The translations under genes were made by a program, and so were the position numbers. 64,000 bases of DNA from Cryptomeria japonica (lineage: Eukaryota; Streptophyta; Pinopsida; Cupressales; Cupressaceae): contig NC_081415.1 in NCBI RefSeq assembly GCF_030272615.1, forward strand, positions 379,035,392 through 379,099,391, in the 5' to 3' direction. Within the stretch, counting starts at the first letter, position 1, and the number at the start of each line of letters is the position of its first letter. The notes below the pieces were generated by a model that saw only the letters and a program-made list of their open reading frames with translations, had not been told where the DNA came from and made no database searches. Positions 49,201 through 60,674 of the stretch are shown here, piece after piece.

Positions 49201-50350
49201 TGTGTTGACTTGAATTTCATCCTCAGAATGCTACCTGCAACATGTTAATTTCACAAAATACCAATGGAAATGTTATAGGAAATCCAAACTCAACCAATGA
49301 AACTACATGAAATACATATGAAATAAAAATACTATTATTACCTTCATGGTTTATGTCTCATTGTGTCCCAACTCCATTGTTCCTGGTTGTAGATGGTGTG
49401 TTCTTAGACAAGCACTGATAGCTTCCAAGATGACATATGAAGAATAGACTGATAATTGATAGTTCACTAATTCTATGATATGCAATGCTAAATGACTATG
49501 CTAAATGATTATACTAAATGATTATGTTATTTGCTTCAAGATTAAAACTCCCGGATGCATAAGTTTTCACAAATGATTAGCTTGCAAATTCACTTGAAGT
49601 CTAACTTGAAGACTAAATCTCTCTCAACTAAAACTCTTGCTTTTATAGACTTTAAGAGGATAAGATGATATGGCCCGGATCAACGGTCATGATCAGATCT
49701 ATAGATTTGGATGGCTATGAGCAAAGGTGAAGTTTGAGAGAAAGGGGGAAGGAGAAGACAAGTGTCACTCATCTCACCTTGACTGGGTTGCTGACTGAGG
49801 GAATCTAGGGATGGTTGGAGAAAATTTAATCATGAGAGGACAAGTGGACTCAAGTCCTTCCTAAGATGTAGGAATGTTGGAGAGAATATAGAAGGAGGTT
49901 ATGAAAATGTGTATGTACAGAATATTTCATTAAATTTGGAGGTTGGAGATAAATGATGAATTAATATTTAAGGAATATTAATTATCTTAGCCACATGATG
50001 GATGAGTTGGCAAAGGGAAATGAAGTGGAGATGGAAGGATGAGTTGGAAAAGGGATTAAATAATTTAGAAATTATTTAATATTTGAGACTATAGGATAGA
50101 AGAATAACCATTAGATATTAGATATTTAATTGATGGAAGGAGATAATTAAATATTAGATATTTAATTAATTAGAGGAATAGAATAGATGAATTAATTAAT
50201 AAAATATTTCAATTAAAATAATTAATAGAAAGACACAAAAAATGAATTAAATAAATTAATCTTTTCAAATTAACTATTTAATAGAAGAATAATATTAAAT
50301 AAATATAAAATATTTATTTAATTGCTCATAGTCATTTTTATGTGTATAAA
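49201..50350 (-). repeat. Tat-1 3' LTR
   Basis: About 1,150 bp. The right end TGTGTATAAA (corrupted from the GTGTATACA seen at 62034) is followed by the polypurine tract. The left end at 49201 is taken from the gypsy-C LTR boundary and a TG start; it could be a truncation. The U3 side is rich in ATTTAATTAATT runs. Confidence 0.62.
49640..49647 (-). promoter_or_regulatory. candidate Tat-1 LTR TATA box
   Basis: Minus-strand TATAAAAG about 700 bp from the U3 end of the LTR, a canonical plant TATA box at the expected place. Confidence 0.5.
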
Positions 50351-50366
50351 TTTTGCCCCTGTTTAA
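50351..50366 (-). other. Tat-1 polypurine tract
   Basis: The minus strand gives TTAAACAGGGGCAAAA against the LTR. The Tat-2 version is TCAAAGAGGGGCAAAA. Confidence 0.7.
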
Positions 50367-50859
50367 AATGATGTCAAGACAACATTGTTTCAAAGATTAA
50401 ATCAAGTCTCGATAGTGCGCCTGATGAAGATAAAAAATCCTAATTGTGTGCCCCCTTGGGAGATTGATCGTGAAATTGTTGAAAAATTTGGTTTGAATGA
50501 TTGATCTCATGATAATTGAAAAGTTTTGTCAATTAAATTCATTTATAAAAAAAAATTAAATTGCCCCATTGAAAAGCATTAATTACCCTTTCAAATAGTA
50601 AATATAAAATTAACCAAGGTTAATTTTAATTTCATGTTCATCCTTGTCAGATTGTGAAGAAAATTGTCTTGGTGAGGTGACGAAATGGTGATTCACGTGG
50701 AGAACCATCGATTTGAGCACGTTCGACGATATCAGCGACCTCTTGAGTATGGGCTTCCAGTATGTATCTTATCCCTAGCTTTGTTTTCAACTTGTCGTAC
50801 AATTTTTCATGTTTTTGGTGCGTTTTTGGATTTTTTAATTTTTTTGTGATTTTCGGTAT

Positions 50860-51140
50860 TTGGTTAGCCCTTTTGCATTTAGGTTTAGCGCATTTTCTCA
50901 TGTTAGCACATGTGCTATTTTTGGTAGCGCATATGTTGGGAATGTTAGCGCATGTGCTTAGGTTAGCGCTTCTGCATCGAGTGTTTGCACTTTTGCAGCT
51001 AAAGTTAGCGCATTTGCTTTGTTTCACGCATATGTTCAATAGGATAGCGCTCTTGTTAAAACAGTTAGCGCATATGCTTTGGTTAGCGCATGCATTCAAT
51101 AGGATAGTGCTTTTCTTAAAAAGGTTAGCGCATATGCTCT
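50860..51140. repeat. degenerate ~20-bp repeats in PMD leader
   Basis: About thirteen imperfect units of 18-22 bp with core TTAGCGCATATGCTTNGG; the GCGCATATGC core is nearly palindromic. Sits between the LTR and the PMD gene, as does the tract at 25920-26160. The two ORFs that overlap here on opposite strands are by-products of the repeat. Confidence 0.75.
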
Positions 51141-51265
51141 AGATGAATATTTTTTATAGATTTCATAGCCAAAAATCACTTTGTTGATTAGATTTAAGCG
51201 TGTTTGATGTGCAATTATGATGAATAGGTACTTGATTGATTGATTGATATTTTTTGATAGATAGA

Positions 51266-51455
51266 TTTGATTTGTTTTGATATATTAGCTCTAAAAAGCC
51301 GATTTAGTTTCTGATTTAAGAGCATAGCAGATTTTTTATTGAACTCAATGATTGTTAGATCAATTTGATTTGTTTGGATAGATTAGCTCTAAGAAAACGA
51401 TTTAGTTTTTGATTTAAGAGCATAGCAGAGTTTTGATTGAACTCAGTGATTTGAT
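51266..51455. repeat. two-copy tandem repeat, ~98-bp period
   Basis: Two copies of a unit with TTAGCTCTAA, CGATTTAGTTT, TGATTTAAGAGCATAGCAGA and TTGAACTCA, the second at about 51365. Non-coding. Confidence 0.75.
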
Positions 51456-51609
51456 AGAAAACCATGTTTGATAGGTTTAAAATGATTTAATAGCCTGATT
51501 TGCTTCATTTTGAAAAGATTGATATGATAGATAGATGAGTGATGATTGATCAAATTCTCTTGGTAAATAGGAGAAACTTGATGTTCTCCAGTGTCGGGAG
51601 AAATTCCCA

Positions 51610-53679
51610 ATGATGCGACACTTAGTGCTAGAGCTTACATAGGAAGAGGTGAGACATATAGATGCCTTCCGATTACATTACTTATTACACATGCCTGATA
51701 TTACCCATAATAGGGGATTGTTGACAACATTAGGCGAGAGATGGCATAGCGAGCATATCACTTTCCACCTGCCCACGGGTGAGATTAGTGTGACGCTTGA
51801 GGATGTGTATAGGATTCTTCATATCCCAGTGACTGGCGAGCTAGTTCAATATGATTTTCAAGATCGTGTAGAGATAGAGGATTGCAGAGCCGTATTTGGT
51901 GATGAGAGCATCTCGAGAGGAGATATCTGATGGGAGGATATGATTATATATTATGAGACTCTCCTTGTGATTCTTGTAGGTTTGATTGGGGGATTTATTC
52001 GTCTAGATAGGAGATCTTGAGGTTTTTTTGTTGGTTGGGGTGAGATTCTTCAAAGCATGATGAAGCATTGGACTTGATATGTGTGGGGTATTTGTATGCT
52101 TTCTCATTTATATCATGATCTTCATCAAGTTGTTTATGATGAGAGTGCTAGTCTATCAACATGATGTACACTTTTGTAGGTCTGGTGCTGGGAGCACATT
52201 GCTATTACTCGGCCTATCCATCATAGAGTTCATGGAGAAAGGCATCCATATGTTTATATTTATGTAGGTATCATTACTCAGCATTAGCTAGGTAAGATGG
52301 AGTATTGGCGTTGGGTTCTTGATTCATTGGATAGTGTTACTTAGAGACCATATGTTGATTGTGAGTTGTAGATGGATGATGCATGAACATTACCATTTAT
52401 TATGCAGAGTAGATATCTTATTGGTCTGACTCCTTACATTGTCGAGAGATAGTTGATGAGTCACATTCTTAGATAGTTTGGTATCATTTAGCCTATGCCT
52501 ACTAGTGTCATGATATATGCTCAGCAGTATAGAGATAGGCAAGATTGGGGACCTTCTTTATCATTTGAGATTGCTTGCGCAAATTTTCTTGCTACTCTAA
52601 GAGTGGCTTATGATATGAGATTACACATTCTTGATCCCGGTGTTACTACAGATTATGCTTAGTACATACTAGCACATTCATTTCCTCATATTATTGATCC
52701 AACAAATCCTTATCCCAGCGCAGGAGATAAGGATGATGATTCAGATGATCCAGGTGTCAGGAGATGGAGATGGAGATGAGAGCTTAGAGCTGCTCAAGAG
52801 GCCGATGGATGTGGAGATGAGGGTGGGGATGGAGGTGGTGGTGGTAGGAGATCGGAACAGAGGGGAGGTCGATTGAGAGTCTATGGAGGACTGTTTGGAC
52901 CAGTTGGCAGGATTGGGAGACTGCATCCTATGGGTGGGTTAAATGGTGGATGGATTGGGAGGGATACTGGAAGGGTAGGGATGAGATCACCAAGAGGGTT
53001 TCCATTGACAGGAGGAGGTAGGATGATTGGACTGGATGGGGGTTATGGGAGAGGCATTGATTTTGGTCAGATTCAGCCAGACCCTAGGGTTATTGCAGCT
53101 CATGGTGGAGAGGATGAGGATCCAGAGGATCATGTTCCACTTATTAGATGATGGGTTCTAAGAGCTACTCGGATTGAGATTCCAGTAGGTGGACAGGGAG
53201 AGGGGATTGAGTTTCATGTGCCATAGTAGGATTTACCAGAGCAGGATGTGCTAGAGCATGATATGCCAAAGAAGGAGACTATTGATAGTCTCAGAGCACA
53301 GATAGATCAGCTTAGAGCACATATACATACACTTATGGTAGAGAGAGACACAACTATTAGGAGACAATGGGATACTTAGGGCCTTCTTGATCATATCTAG
53401 TAGGTTGGATCGGGCACTCTCTTAGCTGATACTATTAAAGCACTAGTTTAGGCTGGGAAGGAGACTTCTCATTGGTGACGACTATATGAGGATGTAGTCA
53501 CAGAGAGCCAGAGAGTAGGTAGCTATCATACCACCATGTTGATGGATACTAGTAGTGGTGGAGTCATGGGACCTCCTCAGAGGAGTGGTGATCATGGGAG
53601 ACAGGCATCTAGAGGATCTTCTCGTCCACAGCCGTAGAGATGGACAAAGTCAAGTGGTAGTGGTACAGGACAACCTTGA
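51610..53679 (+). pseudogene. plant mobile domain gene of Tat-1
   Basis: About 690 codons antisense to the element. Start ATG at 51610 (MMRHLVLEL), then a stop and the PMD core: VRHIDAFRLHYLLHMPDITHNR, GERWHSEHITFHLPTGEISV, TLEDVYRILHIPVTGE, and a worn IGGFIRLDRRS...GWGEI. A glycine-rich, basic tail follows at 52690-53150, then a coiled coil near 53270-53350 (IDSLRAQIDQLRAHIHTL) and an SGSGTGQP end with TGA at 53677. The coding track is seen through more than ten stops and shifts. The PMD core is homologous to 25327-25839. Cellular relatives (MAIN/MAIL) help repress transposons; whether the element copies affect silencing is unknown. Confidence 0.75.
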
Positions 53680-55575
53680 CTTGACTTTGTATTGATGAGG
53701 CATTTGTACTTTTGATTTGATATCATTGTATACTTGGACTTTTATTGTTTTTATGATGATCTATATGCAAACATGGACCCTATATGATGATGATCTTTTA
53801 TTATGCATGTTATTTTATATGATGATGTTCTATATGCATGTTATATGGATGTAGTAATGATATGGATGATGTTATGATCTTTTTCTTTCTTTTCCTTATG
53901 ATTATGATCTATATGAAAATGCAAATAAATGATTGATTTGTCTTGATGCACATGGATGCAATTGAAAATGATGTGAAAATGCAAATGCAATGATTGATTT
54001 TTATATGTAATACTTATAATGATTATGAATCTAAGTGCAAAGATGCAACTAAATTATCTTTAATGAACTTTTAATGATAATGCAAATAATAATGATGATA
54101 AACTACATGATTAATGAAATGCACTTAATTGAATGCAAACTAATGCAATGATTAAAATGCAACTAAATGAAATGGATGATTAAAAAAATGAATGCACCTA
54201 TAATGATCAAATGCAACTTGTTTTTTTTTTTTTTTGTTTGTCCAAGTATACTCAATCCTTATTCATGACCGTTGATCTGTGAATGAAATGAGATGCTTAT
54301 AATGCAACTGAAAATTAATGCTTATAATGCAGATGAATAATGAGCTAATCTACAATGATCTAACTAAAAAATGATATTGCCATTCTTCATATGCTTGCCT
54401 TGTAACAATGCCTGATTTCATCATTGAGCTTTAAAATGTTGTAAGAAAATACAAGCAACTTGACATAATGATTCAAGATGACCTGGGTATTTCTTACATG
54501 GATTTTGATATAGTAAGTTTATACAAGAAACTTAATATAATGAAATAAGTTGGCCTGAGTATTGCTTGCAGAACAAACAAGGATTATCTCCTTTCATGCA
54601 TGACTTGGAACGCCCTCCTTGATCTTTTGTCGGTCATATCCCGAGACAAGTACATACCTTAATAAGAGATAAACCATAGATAACAATAAAAGAAAAATAA
54701 TCATGCCCCATCATAGCTTCTCTAGTCATGGACATCCTTGAGTCGCATAGAGTACATGATTAAAAATCAAGATAAAAACACTGAATCTTGTATGTCCTTC
54801 ACATGTTCTCATGGTCATTGACTGATATAATCATCTTGATGAATGTTTTTTGATAATATGTTATTACTTGCTGGTTGATTCTTTGGTTTCTGAGTTTCCC
54901 AATTCAATTGTTATAAGATGCCTTGATATTCGCTGCTTTGTTTCTTGTTATCTGTTTCAAAACCCTAGGTGTTTTTGTTTTTTCTAAGTTTTCCGAATGT
55001 TTTGGATTTTCCAAGATTCAAAAGATCACCTTAGCAAAAGGAATTAAGATTTTGCCCCCCAGTGGAAACAAAACTTTATTATGGATATATGAATTGATCA
55101 AGATCCAAACTATGGGGGGATACGAATGCAGATTGATTGATTCTGATAAGATCTAAGACAATGACTATGACAAGAGTGTCAAAGATTGATAATTGTTGGT
55201 AAGCTACATATTTTCTACCAATGGTTCAGAGCAATGGATGTGAAAGATGAAACATATAAGCTAGGATATGATGGAGATGATAGATGTAGTAGAAGTGGAT
55301 AGGATGGAATAAATAGGTGCACAAAGCGATCTCATAGATGGAGGAATTCATTTTTTTAGATAGCGCCTATTTACTAGTTTTCACCATCTAAATTTATTGC
55401 ATTTTTCTCTCTTTTCTCTTTTTTTTTTTTTCCTTTTCTTTTTTTTGTTTTATGCTTTTTAGGGATTTTCTGCTTTTCTAATTTTTACTGATTTCTTCAA
55501 GACTTTATATGCTTTTTATTGATTTTTTCTAGGACTTTATATACTTTTTATTGATTTTTTCCAAGACTTTATATC
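53680..55575 (-). other. Tat-1 pol-to-PMD spacer
   Basis: Non-coding. Its right part, about 54400-55570, aligns with 62860-63723 of Tat-2 in blocks (TGGATTTTGATATAG, GATGACCTG, CTCTAGTCA...GACATCCT, TAGCGCCT). A pyrimidine-rich tract at 55398-55452 is purine-rich on the element strand. No gene seen. Confidence 0.6.
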
Positions 55576-56800
55576 TCAAGCATAGAACTTATTGAGATGA
55601 ATAGAATTGATAGGTTCAACAAACCAATCACCTTCAGGTGTAGATAACTTGTATGCTCCTGATCCATATGCTGCTACTATGACAAAAGGTCCTAGCCAAT
55701 TTGGTTCAAATTTTCGCTTCTTTTCGCGGTCTTGCTGATTTCTTGGATTCTCCCTTAGAACTATATCTCCAATCTGAAAAATGTGTGGCTTGACTCTATG
55801 GTTATAACTTCTTGTCATTCTTTGTTGATATATTTTCAAATGATCTATTGCATTTTGGTGACATTCTTGAATTAGTTCAAGTTCTTGGAGTCAAGAGACT
55901 CGTTGCCCTTCTTCTAGTATAAGATCTTTCAAGGATACTCATAGAGAAGGTATCTCTACTTCTATAGGTAATATGGCTTTTGATCCATAGACCAAACAAT
56001 ATGGAGTTTCCACCATTGGAGTGCGGATGCTGGTTCGATATTCCCATAGAGCAGGATTTAGCTGAATGTGCTAGTCTTTTCCAGCTTCATTGACTGTTTT
56101 CTTTAAAATTTTCAAGATAGTTTTGTTTGATGTCATAGCTTGACCATTTCCCAGTGGATAATATGGAGTAGAAAACCTATGTTGGATATGAAATTGTTCA
56201 CATAGCTCCTTGACATCTTGATTCTTAAATGGTCTTCCATTATCAGTGATAATGGTCATAGGAACTCCATAGCGACAGATTATATAATTCAAAATGAATG
56301 ATGATATTTGTTTTCCTGTCACTGTTGTTAGAGGTACTACTTCAATCCATTTAGTGAAATATTCAGTAGCAGTCAGAATGAACTTATGTCCATTAGAAGA
56401 TGAGGGATTTATATTTCCTACCAAATCAAGGCCCCATTGAGAATTTGGCCATGATCTTGTCATAGGATATAATTCTTGTGCTGGTGCATGAATGAGATTC
56501 CCATGGATCTGACATTGTTTTCATTTCCTAGTATATGTGAATGAATCTCTCTCCATAGTAGGCCAATAGTAACCCATATGAAGAAGTTTCTTAGCCAGTG
56601 TTAAGCCACTTGAGTGTGTACCACAAATACCTACATGAACTTTGTTAAGAACTTTCTCAAATTCTTCTTGTTCAAGACATCTCAACAAAGTACCATCTAG
56701 ACCTTGCCTATATAGGATATCTGCAATAATAGTATAGTGAGAGCACTGACAGATAAAATTCCTTTTTTGATTGTGGGATAGGTCAAGAGGAAGGATATTC
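55576..56800 (-). pseudogene. Tat-1 integrase
   Basis: Finger region near 56640-56700 (VHVGICGTHSSG...), core at 56071-56463 with QWGLDLVGNINPSS, TEYFTKWIEVVPL, ICRYGVPMTIITDNGRPF and STPYYPLGNGQAMTSNKT, then the C-terminal domain at 55576-55839 with RSYNHRVKPHIFQIGDIVLR, FEPNWLGPFVIVAAYGSGAYKL and INSIHLNKFYA. Both catalytic aspartates are present, but methionine (codon 56134-56136) stands where the family has the glutamate of NGQAE. A TAA-type break occurs near 56068 and others in the finger. No chromodomain, as is usual for Tat elements. Confidence 0.87.
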
Positions 56801-56939
56801 TCTTTTAATTACTGATAAGTTTGACCATATAGGGATTGATTGGTTCCTGATATATGGAAAATTCGGTAGATATGCTGGGATTGAATGGTAGGGGTTAAGA
56901 TATCTTCCATGAGAAATTCATAACGATGTTGAGTCTCCT

Positions 56940-57335
56940 TATTTTGCAAGAGATATGCTATTGTAGCCATTGCATCTGCTTCTTTATTCTCATTTCTTGG
57001 AATTTGGGTGAATGATATTTCTTTATAGTGTTCTTTAAACTCCTCTACCAACTGTTTGTATGGCATGAGCTTATAATCCTTAATTTGATAATCATCATTT
57101 ATTTAGCTGATGATAATTTGTGAATCACCATAGACATGTAATTCTTTGACATTCCATTCAATGGCCATTTTGAGCCCAATAGCCAATGCTTCATATTCTA
57201 CAGTATTGTTTGTGCATGGAAACCACAATCTATATGATTTCGAAATTGTGTGTCCCTAAGGTGTGATGAAAAAGATTCATGCACCTGATCCATATTGTGT
57301 ATAAGAACCATCAAAGTACAATTCCCAAAATTTTG
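56940..57335 (-). pseudogene. Tat-1 second (archaeal-type) RNase H
   Basis: A second RNase H downstream of the first, the hallmark of Tat/Ogre elements. All four acidic catalytic positions are visible: LYFDGSYTQYGSGA (D), NNTVEYEALAIGLKMAIEW (E), HVYGDSQIII (D) and RNENKEADAMATIA (D). Internal stops follow GSGA, ITP and IIIS. It may process tRNA-primer or polypurine RNA more precisely than the first RNase H (inference from the family). Confidence 0.82.
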
Positions 57336-57426
57336 TACTTACTGTCAGAATGTCTGCATCAGGAAATTCAATGTGCAATGGTATGTTATTTTGTAAAGGA
57401 GCTTCAGCCAATTGATCAGCAATGAC

Positions 57427-57990
57427 CTATCCCTTGATAGCTTTTTGATCAACATATTCTATATCAAATTCACTCAGTATCATAACCCATTTGGCTAGTC
57501 TTCCCGTCAAGGTTGAATTGCTCAACAAATACTTTAGTCTCTTTGCTATTAGTTTCACAGAATGAATCAACATATAATGTCGCAGCTTATGAGTTGAAAA
57601 CACAACTACTAGACATGTCTTCTCTATTGAGGAATAATTCATTTCATATCCAACAAGTGTTCTACTAATGTAATACATTGCTCTTTATTTTCCTTCATCA
57701 TGTTGAGCTAGGAGAGATCCTAATGATACATTTGTCGCTGAGATATAGAGCAACAATAGTTTCTCTTTGGTTGGTGATACCAGTACTGGAGGATTCATAA
57801 GATATTCTTTTATTTGCAAAAATGCTCCTTCACATCTCTGATCCCATTTGAATGGAATATTCTTATGTAGAAGATGGGTGAATGGACTACATCTATCTGC
57901 TAATTGAGAGACAAATCTCCTGATTGATTGCAATATTCCTTGTAAAGATCTTAATTGACTTATGTTCCTAGGTGACTCCATTTCCATGAT
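57427..57990 (-). pseudogene. Tat-1 first RNase H and RT connection
   Basis: 57685-57987 carries the RT thumb/connection (RSLQGILQSIRRFVSQLADR, FKWDQRCEGAFLQIKEYL, PVLVSPTKEKLLLLYISAT, GSLLAQHDEG). 57427-57678 continues with MYYISRTLVGYEMNYSSIEKT, LRHYMLIHSVKLI and LAKWVMILSEFDIEY. Typical gypsy RNase H in which the first acidic residue is missing in this lineage. One stop separates the two segments. Confidence 0.83.
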
Positions 57991-58038
57991 GGCTCTGACC
58001 TTTTCAGGATCTACTTCAATTCCATGAGTTGATATAAC

Positions 58039-58694
58039 TTACACAAGAAGTTTTCCAGAGGTTACTCCAAATACACATTTATTTGGATTTAATCTCAACT
58101 GATATCTTTCCAACCTATCAAAAATCTTGCTTAAGATGTTCAAATGTTCTTGTCTTGTATGAGATTTTGCAAGTATATCATCTACATAATCTTCCATAAA
58201 TGTATGCATCATGTCATGGAAAATTGTCATCATAGTCGCTCATGCATTCTTAAGCCCAAATGGCATAACATTCTAGCAATATGTTCCCCATGCACAAGTG
58301 AATGTTGTCTTTTCTTGATCTTTGGGTGCAAATCTTATTTGATTATATCCCAAAAAGCCATCCATTAATGAAAACATCTCATGTCCTGCTGATAAGTCCA
58401 CAATTATATCAATGTTTGTAGTGGGAAATCATCTTTGGGACATGCTTTATTTAGATCTCTAAAATCTGTATAGACTCTTATGCTTTTATCTGGCTTTGAT
58501 ACTAGTACAATAATTGAAACCCATTCTGGATAAGCAACAGGTCTTATAAAACCCACATCTAATAGTTTCTTCAACTCATTTTTTACAAGAAGAGAAATGT
58601 GTGGATGCATCTTTCTTAGCTTTTTCTTAACTGGTTTTTCTTTTAACTCCACATTAAGATGATGCATGATAAGATCTAGATTAAGTCCTAGCAT
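58039..58694 (-). pseudogene. Tat-1 reverse transcriptase
   Basis: RT fingers at 58404-58694 (MHPHISLLVKNELKKLLDVG, FIRPVAYPEW, IRVYTDFRDLNKACPKDDFPL), palm with GHEMFSLMDGFLGYNQIRF and MPFGLKNA in 58234-58403, and the catalytic MEDYVDDILAKSHTRQEHL at 58039-58233. Breaks: a shift near 58404 and a TAG in the WGTYCQN-type box near 58275. The DD pair of YVDD is intact. Confidence 0.88.
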
Positions 58695-58745
58695 GTTTGT
58701 ATAGGATCAAGAAAAAATTATTTGTCTTTGTTTAAATAATTCCAT

Positions 58746-60190
58746 TTATTCTTTCCTCTCTTCATCTGATAATGGGGTAGCATAATGAAGTATCTTAGGG
58801 TCCTTTGATGTACCAATGTTTACTACTTCTGTTTGTTCTATTAGGCTAGCAGATCTCTCTTGAAAATATGCAGGAAGAATGTCAAAATTTCCATCTTCTG
58901 GTGCCTCAAAGAGGTTTTCACCATCAGATATGCCCTTTATTTTCCCTTTTGATTGATCTAGTGTTTCCATGAAATGGTTTTCAACAGTAGGTCTCTTTCC
59001 TTGTTTCAATTAGAAAGTCATGATCATTGGAAAAGACATCTAATTGAGGGTTTTCTAAATTATCCCAATCAATTAGTTCAGGATGAAGAAGGGGTAAGTC
59101 ATAATCATTGTCATCATTAGGTGTTTCAAAGTTCATGACATAATGATCATAATTTGGCATAGAGCAGGTAATGTCATAGATCGAATAATTTTGAGAATTG
59201 TCTCTCCCAAGTGTCTTACAGTTAGTTCTAACAAAGTCAGTATTAGTATTTTGTAGCTCACACTCAAATGGTTCTTCAGCTAACGTTTGTCCCTTAAATG
59301 AATAAATTATATCAACACACATGTCTTTAATACTGCAAATTCCTTCTTGATTATTTTCAATGACTTCATTTGCATTTTGAATTTGACATACTTGTGTACA
59401 TGATAAAGATAATTCTTTTGCTAGATTTTGTCTCCTTTCAAACTCAACTTCTTCTTGACTAATAGTCAATCCTACTTGACTATTTCTTAATTCTTCTATG
59501 GTTCTGCCACATATTGATATATCTTGTTCCTTATCTAATAAAAATCTGACATTTCTAGATGCTTGATCTATCTCTATTTGTACTTCTTGTGGCATTACTT
59601 CTTTGTCTTTGTCATTCCCTTTTCTTTGGTGTTTTATATATGCCTCTTTCTCTGAATTCTGAGTTCTTCTCATCTTCTTTCTACGTCCATCTTTTTTTAT
59701 GTAATAGACAAGTCTTCCTTTGTAATAGTTGTTTTTTCTTCATTGTTTTCTTTACTTGATATACTAGATAAGACATATGGACCCCATTCATACTCATTTG
59801 AATCTATCTTTGAATCATGGTCTAGGACTACCCCACTATACCATACAAGAATGTTACATGGTGCAAAAAGTTCCCTGATTTCTGTCATCTCTATTTTCAC
59901 TGCTTCAGGAATATAATGTTCAGATTCTACATTTGCTTGTATTTCTTGAACTTGTTGACAAGATTCTTCTTTTCCTTTAATGGTAATCTCTTCTTCTTTC
60001 TTTTCATGTTCTTCTTCTTTCTTCTATTCATTGGTTACTATTTCTGCTGCTTGATGTAGCTTTTCTTGCCAAATTTCTTCTTTAGAGACTGATTTCTTTC
60101 TCCACTTTGACTGTTGATAATTATGGTGCTTTTAATTTTACTTTAGATATCCAAGTCTCGACTTATCTTCTTTTGATTGTGAGTGGGGAC
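58746..60190 (-). pseudogene. Tat-1 linker between G-patch and RT
   Basis: Acidic, low-similarity spacer of the polyprotein. 58981-59673 is open for 230 codons (DKEQDISICGRTIEELRNSQ, DWDNLENPQLDVFSNDHDF). 58746-59009 ends in EVVNIGTSKDPKILHYATPL and SDEERKE, the usual lead-in to Tat RT. No enzymatic motif. Confidence 0.65.
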
Positions 60191-60215
60191 AAATTGGTTC
60201 TAAAATACCTTGATG

Positions 60216-60512
60216 TCATTTACCAATTGTTCCTTTTCCTTCATATCCCATTTTTTGCATAATTTCATAACCTTTGCCATATTGTTTTATGGGAATATTA
60301 ACTTTTACAGTTGTTGCTATGGTTTCATTTTCATCCTTATACAACCAACCAAGAATGCTTTTGTCTTCGATTTCTTCATCAAGAGTTCCAGCTCTAACAA
60401 ATGTTTCGTTAAACATATCTTTTGATCTCTCTGAGGTCTTTGATTGGATATTTGTAGGCTTTCCATATGACTTAGGGGAAAGTGGAAAATTATGCAAAGA
60501 ATATTTTCCCAT
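60216..60512 (-). pseudogene. Tat-1 G-patch domain
   Basis: 98 codons ending in KQYGKGYEIMQKMGYEGKGTIGK, a glycine-patch motif that binds RNA or RNA helicases in cellular proteins. It lies between protease and RT, the same place as the G-patch in some retroviral and plant gypsy polyproteins. Its frame then meets a stop near 60216-60219. Confidence 0.68.
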
Positions 60513-60674
60513 TCCTTCATCATTTAATTTGAGCTTTTTCTCAAAGGTTTCCCATAACTTTTCTTAAATTTCTTTGGTAGGATATACTGATTCTCTGTTA
60601 TGTGGAACTCTTGTATCTTGTGTTGGCTTCAAACTATTGTAATATTGACTAGAATATGCAATTATAGTGATCTC

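Noticed and set aside
50860-51140. CRISPR-like look of regularly spaced repeats
   Set aside because: Units are imperfect with no unique spacers, and the context is a plant retroelement.
50647-51142. Opposing ORFs of 150 and 126 codons
   Set aside because: They are generated by the ~20-bp repeats (recurring CAN and LAH units) and have no homology pattern.
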